Shown: positions 58,322 through 64,000 of the stretch, one piece after another
How positions within the stretch are numbered: the stretch's first letter is position 1
How the letters are laid out: the number at the start of each line of letters is the position of its first letter
Source: Pelosinus sp. UFO1
GTDB lineage: Bacteria > Bacillota > Negativicutes > DSM-13327
NCBI RefSeq assembly: GCF_000725345.1
Contig: NZ_CP008852.1
Span: 1,951,693 to 2,015,692, forward strand
Direction: 5' to 3'
DNA: 64,000 nucleotides
Program-made: the position numbers and the translations under genes
Notes under the pieces: generated by a model
Told to the model about the DNA's origin: nothing
Database searches by the model: none
The model's input: only the letters and a program-made list of their open reading frames with translations

Positions 58322-60070
58322 GTGAAAAAAACAATTTTGCAAGAAATTCAGGATGTCGTCATTCAGTATGGAAAAGTTATCTCCCATGTTATTAAAATGG
58401 ATGTGGAGATTGTTGATGCTAATTTATTTCGAATCTCTGGCACTGGAATTTATAATAACCAGATCAATATAGATATGTCTAAAGAAGGTTTTGTCTATAA
58501 GCAAGTTCTCGCTACAGGAAAAACCCAGTTGATTGAAAAGCCTGGAGAGCATATTTTCTGTACCTTGTGTCCCAAACAAGGACGTTGCGAGGAGAAGATG
58601 GAGCTATGTACTCCGATTAAGTTAAATGATGAAATTATTGGTGTTATTGGTTTGATTTGCTTTAATGAAGAACAAAAAGAAAAGCTATTAGATGATATAG
58701 ACTTTTATCAATTATTTATACTGCAGATTGCCGAATTTATAAGTGCTAAAGCATATGAACAGCGTGAAAGAGAACGAGATCAGGTTATTACGACATTATT
58801 AATGCATGTGATTAATAATGTAGACAAAGGTGTTCTTATCTTAAATCAAAACAACCAAATTATTCAGATCAATAACAGTGCGGTAAAACAACTACAACTA
58901 ACTTCAGCATGTATCAATGAGAAGGTAGCCATAGAATCTACTGGGGACTCTATGTTAGGTGTAGAAGAGTATAAAGTTACTATTGCTCAAAAGAAGTTTA
59001 AATTAATGGGGGATTTACAGACGGTATCTCCTGGTTTTGCAGTGTATGATAAAATTTTTATTTTTAATGAAATGAAAAGTGTAAAATCAGATATATACGG
59101 TTTAACAAATGTGGCTAAGTCCGTTAGTTTAGAAAACATTATCGGCGAATCTGAAGCAATCAAACAATTGAAAAATAAAATTCGCAAAGTAGCTGATTCT
59201 AATTCTACAGTACTAGTTTCCGGTCAAAGCGGTACGGGAAAGGAGCTAGTAGCAAGGGCAATTCATGCTGAAAGTAATCGAAGCACTAAGCCATTTATTG
59301 CTGTAAACTGTGGAGCTATCCCAGATACTTTATTGGAAAGTGAGCTTTTTGGTTATATCAAAGGCGCATTTACAGGAGCAGATCCTCGTGGGAAAATTGG
59401 TAAGTTTGAACTCGCTAATAAAGGCGTTATCTTTCTGGATGAAGTTGGTGATATGCCAATATACTTACAGGTTAAGTTGCTACGAGTGTTACAAGAACGA
59501 AAATTAGTGCGAATTGGATCGAATCAGTTAATTTCCTTTGATGTTCGTGTGATTGCCGCTACAAATAAGGACTTGAAAGCTTTAATTAAAGAGAATAAAT
59601 TCCGTGAGGATTTATTCTATCGATTGAATGTCATACCTCTTGAAGTACCATCTCTTGCCCAGCGAATAGAAGACATTCATATGCTTGTGACAAACACGAT
59701 GGCCAAATATTGTGGTTTATTTCATAAGGAAGTAAGAACAATTGACCAGGCCACCATGGAGATCTTAATGCGGTATCCTTGGCCTGGTAATGTACGAGAA
59801 TTAGAAAATACCATTGAGTTTATGATTAATATGGCAGATGATTTAGGGGTCTTAACAAAGGAAACTCTGCCGCGTAATATTCGAGAATACAAAAATTCTA
59901 GGGGACAAGGTAATGAGGGGGCTATTCGTCTTTTACGAGAAGTAGAGCAAGAACACATTATGAAGGCAATTGCTTTTTATGGTGATAATACGAAAGGAAA
60001 GCAAATCGCTGCAAAACAGTTAGGGATTGGTATAGCGACTTTATATCGGAAACTAAATGAAAGATTATAA
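58322..60070 (+). CDS. Sigma-54-dependent activator with Cys-cluster sensor domain
   Basis: A 582-residue enhancer-binding protein. The N-terminal region (about 1-140) is GAF-like and contains four spaced Cys: [11 protein letters not shown] then EKMELC near 79-98, which could ligate a metal or Fe-S cluster. A PAS-like segment follows (about 155-230; [17 protein letters not shown]). The AAA+ domain (about 275-510) has Walker A GQSGTGKE, the sigma-54 contact loop GAFTGA near 347 and Walker [11 protein letters not shown] Fis-type HTH ends the protein. GTG 58322 has a GGGGGCAGG upstream. It is 43 bases after yqeB and 448 ahead of xdhA, whose gap carries a -24/-12 promoter, so it most likely activates the xdh genes. 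The inducer is not visible. Confidence 0.88.
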   Translation: MKKTILQEIQDVVIQYGKVISHVIKMDVEIVDANLFRISGTGIYNNQINIDMSKEGFVYKQVLATGKTQLIEKPGEHIFCTLCPKQGRCEEKMELCTPIKLNDEIIGVIGLICFNEEQKEKLLDDIDFYQLFILQIAEFISAKAYEQRERERDQVITTLLMHVINNVDKGVLILNQNNQIIQINNSAVKQLQLTSACINEKVAIESTGDSMLGVEEYKVTIAQKKFKLMGDLQTVSPGFAVYDKIFIFNEMKSVKSDIYGLTNVAKSVSLENIIGESEAIKQLKNKIRKVADSNSTVLVSGQSGTGKELVARAIHAESNRSTKPFIAVNCGAIPDTLLESELFGYIKGAFTGADPRGKIGKFELANKGVIFLDEVGDMPIYLQVKLLRVLQERKLVRIGSNQLISFDVRVIAATNKDLKALIKENKFREDLFYRLNVIPLEVPSLAQRIEDIHMLVTNTMAKYCGLFHKEVRTIDQATMEILMRYPWPGNVRELENTIEFMINMADDLGVLTKETLPRNIREYKNSRGQGNEGAIRLLREVEQEHIMKAIAFYGDNTKGKQIAAKQLGIGIATLYRKLNERL

Positions 60071-60220
60071 CTGGTATATTCTATCGGTAGAATTAATACT
60101 ATGCTAAAGATGGCACTATTTTCCTCGTTAATTCCTAGTTGATCTAGATAATCTCAAAATGATAATACCTAATATACAACTGCCACAGCTAAGTCTAGAG
60201 TTTTTTGCAATAGATAAAGG

Positions 60221-60332
60221 ACTGAAACGAGTAAAATGATATTTCTTATCATAATGATAAAAAATATCATTTTGGTAATAGACTTTATGAAGCAAATGAT
60301 GGACGCAACTTTTGTGGTGGCATCGTTTCAGT
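60221..60332. promoter_or_regulatory. Candidate enhancer region: large palindrome and paired 10-mers
   Basis: A 41-base near-perfect palindrome (60233-60273; arm ATGATATTTCTTATCAT with one mismatch) is flanked by the inverted pair ACTGAAACGA (60221-60230) and TCGTTTCAGT (60323-60332). These lie about 100-200 bases upstream of the sigma-54 promoter, where enhancer-binding activators bind. Confidence 0.5.
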
Positions 60333-60426
60333 ATTACTCTAGTCTAGCACTTTTTTATTCTTGTGTTTTAGCCTGCTGGGGCAATGTTTAAATATATAAA
60401 GATAGAATTTTCAAGTCTATAAATAC

Positions 60427-60442
60427 TGGCATACTTATTGCA
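60427..60442 (+). promoter_or_regulatory. Sigma-54 (-24/-12) promoter of the xdh operon
   Basis: TGGCATACTTATTGCA has GG at -24 and GC at -12 with exactly ten bases between, and the TTGCA end matches consensus TGGCAC-N5-TTGCA at all but one position. It lies 77 bases before xdhA and directly downstream of a sigma-54 activator gene and its probable enhancers. Confidence 0.82.
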
Positions 60443-60518
60443 ATATATCTAACTAAATAGAAAATCTTCATTTCCGATGGTTAGATACTTTTTTGTTACG
60501 AAAAAGGAGTGATGACCC

Positions 60519-62801
60519 ATGCAAAGTGTAGGAAAAGATTTTCCTAGAATTGATGGATTTGCTAAAGTATGCGGTAAAGCAAAATATGTAGATGATTTTT
60601 TTGAAAGGGATATGCTCCACGCGAAAATTTTTCGTAGCACAATTGCCAATGGATGGGTAAAAAGAATTGATGTCAGTAAAGCAAAAGCAATGTCCGGTGT
60701 GGAGGCGGTTATAACTTTTGCAGATGTTCCCAAACATACATTCCCGACAGCCGGTCATCCCTATAGTAAAGATCCAAAACATCAGGATGTGGCTGACCGC
60801 CATCTTTTAACCCAGCGGATACGTCTATACGGGGATGAGATTGCAGTCGTAATTGCCGTAGATGAACTGACAGCTGAAAAAGCCTTACGTTTTATCGAAG
60901 TTGAATATGAGGAATATAAACCTATTTTAACTGCCGCGGAAGCATTAGAAGAAGGTGCTATTGAAATTCATGAAGGAACTAAAAATATCATAAAAAAAAC
61001 TGACTTTTGCCTAGGAGAGCTGGAAGAAGCTTTTTTAGAATCTGATTATGTTTTTGAAGATGAATTTGTAACAAGTATGGTACAACATTGCGCTATGGAA
61101 AATCATAGTGCTTATTCTTATATAGATGAGAACGGCAAAATTGTCGTAGTTTCCTCTACACAAATCCCCCATATTTGTCGAAGGATTATCGGCCAAGCGC
61201 TAGGAATTCCATGGGGAAGAGCGCGTGTTATTAAACCTTACATTGGTGGAGGATTTGGTAGCAAACAGGATGTAGTTGTTGAGCCTCTTGTCGCCTTTTT
61301 AACAACGGTTGTGCATGGAAGGCCCGTAAAACTTGAGTTTTCTCGAGAGGAAACCTTTATAGCCTCTAGGGTGCGCCATCCTATTACATTTAAATTTAGA
61401 ACAGGCGTAACGAAAGACGGTACCATCCTCGCTCGCGAACTAAAGGCGATTTCGAATAATGGCTCTTATGCTTCTCACGGACACTCGATTGTTTCTAATT
61501 GTCTTACTAAATTTAGGCACCTCTATAGTCAAAAAGCAATTAGAGGAGAAGCAACTACTGTATATACCAATCTACCTGCTGCGGGTGCTATGAGGGGATA
61601 TGGAATTCCTCAGGTTACCTTTGGGTTGGAATCCCATATGGAGGATATTGCTAGAGAACTTAAGATAGATCCTATAGAGTTTCGTTTAAAAAATAGTAAC
61701 AAGGAAGGATACGTAGACCCTCTAACTGGTATTTCTGCCCGTAGTAATGGACTTGATGAATGTATTGCTTTGGGTAAAAAACTAATTGGCTGGGATGAAA
61801 AAAAGGCGAATTCGCTGAAACAAACAGGATCAAAACGACGTGGTTTAGGGATGGCATGTTTTTGTTACAAAACTGGGACCTATCCTTTTGGGCTAGAAAT
61901 TGCAGGTGCCAGAATTATTCTAAATCAAGATGGTTCTATTCAGTTACAGATAGGTGCCACTGAAATTGGTCAGGGTAGTGATACAATTTTTGCTCAAATG
62001 GCAGCCCAAACTATCGGAATACCAATGGATATGGTTAGTGTGGTTTCTACTCAAGACACAGATATTACACCTTTCGATACAGGCTCCTATGCTTCAAGGC
62101 AGACCTATGTTTCTGGTATGGCTGTTAAGAAGGCGGCAGAAGAAATAAAAATGAAAGTATTGAATTATGCTTGGGGAATGACGGATATACCAGCAAGTGC
62201 GCTCACTCTTGTAGATGGCTGGGTTGTTTATATACATAACGGAGAAAAAGTAATGTCGATTGCCGACGTGGCATTAGATAGTTATTATGACGCTGTATTT
62301 GCCGCACCCATTACTGCGGATGTCACGAATAATGCTCGAACGAACGCTTTAGCCTTTGGTTGTACCTTTGTTGAAGTCGAAGTTGATATTCCGATAGCAA
62401 AGGTAGAGGTTCTTGCAATCTATAATGTACATGATGCAGGAAAACTCATTAACCCTAAATTAGCCCATGCTCAAGTTCATGGGGGAGTGAGTATGGCGCT
62501 AGGGTACGCGTTGTATGAACAAATGTTATTTGACTCTAAAACAGGAAAACCATTAAATAGTAATCTTCTTGACTATAAACTGATGACGACCTTAGATACA
62601 CCTGAAATTGGTACGGCTTTTATAGAAACCTATGAACCTACAGGGCCATATGGTAATAAGGCTCTAGGGGAACCGCCTGCTATATCACCAGCTCCTGCCA
62701 TTCGTAATGCAATCTATGATGCCACAGGTGTGAAATTATATGAAGTTCCGATGAATCCACAGCGCTTGTTTGAAAAATTTAAGTCTACAGGCTTACTGTA
62801 G
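60519..62801 (+). CDS. xdhA: Xanthine dehydrogenase-type molybdenum-binding subunit XdhA
   Basis: A 760-residue Mo-hydroxylase large subunit, closely laid out like E. coli XdhA. Landmarks are VSSTQIPHICRRIIGQALGI, the Mo-cofactor loops GGGFGSKQD near 247 and AGAMRGYG near 355, EIGQGSDT near 488, and the catalytic Glu in LGEPPAISPAPAI near 717. It oxidises a purine such as xanthine or hypoxanthine by adding a water-derived oxygen. AAGGAGTGATGACCC precedes ATG 60519. The sigma-54 promoter drives the operon xdhA-xdhB-xdhC; yqeB upstream suggests a selenium-type cofactor. The exact substrate remains open. Confidence 0.9.
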   Translation: MQSVGKDFPRIDGFAKVCGKAKYVDDFFERDMLHAKIFRSTIANGWVKRIDVSKAKAMSGVEAVITFADVPKHTFPTAGHPYSKDPKHQDVADRHLLTQRIRLYGDEIAVVIAVDELTAEKALRFIEVEYEEYKPILTAAEALEEGAIEIHEGTKNIIKKTDFCLGELEEAFLESDYVFEDEFVTSMVQHCAMENHSAYSYIDENGKIVVVSSTQIPHICRRIIGQALGIPWGRARVIKPYIGGGFGSKQDVVVEPLVAFLTTVVHGRPVKLEFSREETFIASRVRHPITFKFRTGVTKDGTILARELKAISNNGSYASHGHSIVSNCLTKFRHLYSQKAIRGEATTVYTNLPAAGAMRGYGIPQVTFGLESHMEDIARELKIDPIEFRLKNSNKEGYVDPLTGISARSNGLDECIALGKKLIGWDEKKANSLKQTGSKRRGLGMACFCYKTGTYPFGLEIAGARIILNQDGSIQLQIGATEIGQGSDTIFAQMAAQTIGIPMDMVSVVSTQDTDITPFDTGSYASRQTYVSGMAVKKAAEEIKMKVLNYAWGMTDIPASALTLVDGWVVYIHNGEKVMSIADVALDSYYDAVFAAPITADVTNNARTNALAFGCTFVEVEVDIPIAKVEVLAIYNVHDAGKLINPKLAHAQVHGGVSMALGYALYEQMLFDSKTGKPLNSNLLDYKLMTTLDTPEIGTAFIETYEPTGPYGNKALGEPPAISPAPAIRNAIYDATGVKLYEVPMNPQRLFEKFKSTGLL

Positions 62802-62815
62802 GAGGTAATTAGAGA

Positions 62816-63694
62816 ATGTATGACATAATAGCATACGAAGAAGCTTCTTGTATTGAGGAGGCTATAAAATTACTAGTAGCCAACCCGAATGCAACGCTAA
62901 TCTCGGGTGGCAGTGATGTGTTAATTAAGCTACATGAAGGTCGAATGCATGATGCTCATTTAATTAGTATTCATGGCATAAAAGAACTAAGTGGTGTCTC
63001 TATGTTAGAAGATGGAACTATTGTTATTGGTTCAGGTACTAGTTTTAGCAAAATCTCAAAACATCCTATAGTTCAGCAATTTATCCCTGTTTTAGGTGAG
63101 GCTGTAGATATGGTTGGCGGTCCACAGATTCGTAACATTGGGACCATTGGCGGTAATATTTGTAATGGGGTTACCTCTGCTGATAGTGCTTCTACCTTAT
63201 TTGCTTTTAATGCAAGATTAGAGATTCAAGGGCCGGATGGCGTACGTACTGTTTTGATTAAAGAGTTCTATAAAGGACCAGGTAAAGTTGATTTACAGCA
63301 TGAAGAAATACTAACAGCCATTTTTATTACACCTGACAATTATCGAGGATATGGTGGACATTATATAAAATATGCAATGCGTAATGCGATGGATATAGCA
63401 ACATTAGGTTGTGTTGCTCTTTGTAAAGTAAAGGGCATACATCAAATTGAAGACTTTAGGCTGGCTTTAGGTGTAGCAGCTCCTGTTCCTATGCGTTGTA
63501 CCGAGACGGAACGGCTAATAAAAGGTGAATTTTTTACGGAAGAATTAATAGAAAAAGTAGGGAAAACTGCTCTAAAAGAAGTTAATCCAAGAACTTCTTG
63601 GCGTGCCTCTAAGGATTTTAGATTACAGTTAGTAGAAGAGTTGAGCAAAAGAGCCTTCAGGCAGGCTTTTAAAAACGCCGGAGGTGAACAATAA
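62816..63694 (+). CDS. xdhB: Xanthine dehydrogenase-type FAD-binding subunit XdhB
   Basis: A 292-residue FAD subunit (CoxM/XdhB family). The FAD loops are [15 protein letters not shown] near 33 and [12 protein letters not shown] near 109, and the C-terminal CO-dehydrogenase-flavoprotein domain (about 180-285) is complete. It passes electrons from the iron-sulfur subunit to the final acceptor. AGGAGGTAATTAGAG precedes ATG 62816, 15 bases after xdhA; its stop shares one base with the xdhC start. Confidence 0.9.
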   Translation: MYDIIAYEEASCIEEAIKLLVANPNATLISGGSDVLIKLHEGRMHDAHLISIHGIKELSGVSMLEDGTIVIGSGTSFSKISKHPIVQQFIPVLGEAVDMVGGPQIRNIGTIGGNICNGVTSADSASTLFAFNARLEIQGPDGVRTVLIKEFYKGPGKVDLQHEEILTAIFITPDNYRGYGGHYIKYAMRNAMDIATLGCVALCKVKGIHQIEDFRLALGVAAPVPMRCTETERLIKGEFFTEELIEKVGKTALKEVNPRTSWRASKDFRLQLVEELSKRAFRQAFKNAGGEQ

Positions 63695-64000
63695 TGCAAT
63701 TAAAAAAAATTACATTTAAAATTAATAGTAAAGAAATCACTATTGAAGTAGATGTAAGAGAGTCCTTGTTGGATGTTTTGAGAAACAAACTTCATATGAC
63801 GGGTGTAAAAAAGGGATGTTCTGTTGGTGAGTGCGGTGCTTGTACTGTACTTATTGATAATGTGGCCTTTGATACTTGCATCTATCTTGCAGTTTGGGCG
63901 GATGGTAAGGAAATTAGAACCATAGAGGGAGAAGCGAAAGAAGGAAAATTGTCTAAGGTACAGCAGAGTTTCCTTGATGAGGCAGCTGTACAATGTGGGT
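63694..64000 (+). CDS. xdhC: Xanthine dehydrogenase-type 2Fe-2S subunit XdhC (truncated by window edge)
   Basis: The first 102 residues of a roughly 155-residue two-cluster iron-sulfur protein. The plant-type ferredoxin cluster is visible ([11 protein letters not shown], then [12 protein letters not shown]), and the frame is running into the second, CxxC-type domain (EAAVQCG) when the window ends. ATG 63694 follows CGGAGGTGAACA. It transfers electrons between the Mo site of XdhA and the FAD of XdhB. Confidence 0.9.
   Translation, partial: MQLKKITFKINSKEITIEVDVRESLLDVLRNKLHMTGVKKGCSVGECGACTVLIDNVAFDTCIYLAVWADGKEIRTIEGEAKEGKLSKVQQSFLDEAAVQCG

Overview
The window looks like chromosome from a low-GC, endospore-forming, anaerobic bacterium. 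Strong AGGAGG-type ribosome sites, a Spo0E-type phosphatase, small Gly/Cys-rich spore-type peptides, a DinR/LexA-type SOS box, [FeFe] hydrogenase and tungstate uptake all fit Firmicutes. The mix, with two-membrane-type pilus genes and MCPs, best suggests the Negativicutes (Sporomusaceae, e.g. a Pelosinus-like organism). This placement is an inference from gene content. I see no rRNA, tRNA, CRISPR array, transposase or prophage.

Layout. 0-6.4 kb: a Spo0E-like regulator, three minor-pilin genes on the minus strand, a CHASE3-type chemoreceptor and several tiny unassigned genes. 6.4-11.3 kb: a PRD activator, ascorbate-type PTS IIB and IIC, and a PfkB sugar kinase. 11.4-15.6 kb: small membrane proteins, a LexA-controlled Y-family polymerase with its partner gene, and an Fe-S aldo/keto reductase. 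15.8-16.2 kb: a non-coding stretch with an elaborate hairpin element. 16.4-27.1 kb: one long sugar operon (LacI regulator, FucI-type isomerase, split transketolase, FGGY kinase, RbsB/A/C-type ABC importer, DUF2291 lipoprotein, FucU/RbsD mutarotase). 27.3-40.3 kb: assorted housekeeping and accessory genes (MalY/PatB, HD-GYP, metallo-hydrolase, DeoB, M50 protease, RlmN, CGGC protein, a broken GGDEF gene, two EamA transporters, a LysR regulator). 40.5-41.4 kb: a thioredoxin-reductase-like flavoprotein.

41.5-54.9 kb is the most striking region. A LysR gene is divergent from fdhF, mobA, hycB-like, [FeFe] hydrogenase, a second hycB-like gene and fdhD. This is the gene set of a hydrogen-dependent CO2 reductase / formate hydrogenlyase of the acetogen type. 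It is followed by two moeA genes (the second fused to a binding-protein-like domain) behind a structured leader with a terminator, and by a TupABC tungstate importer. Together they make, metallate and supply a Mo/W formate-hydrogen enzyme.

55-64 kb: NudC, an adenosine-type deaminase, then yqeB, a sigma-54 activator with a Cys cluster, a large palindrome and a -24/-12 promoter in front of xdhA-xdhB-xdhC (the last is cut by the window edge). This is a self-contained circuit for a molybdenum hydroxylase of the xanthine dehydrogenase type. The whole right third of the window is therefore built around molybdenum/tungsten enzymes.
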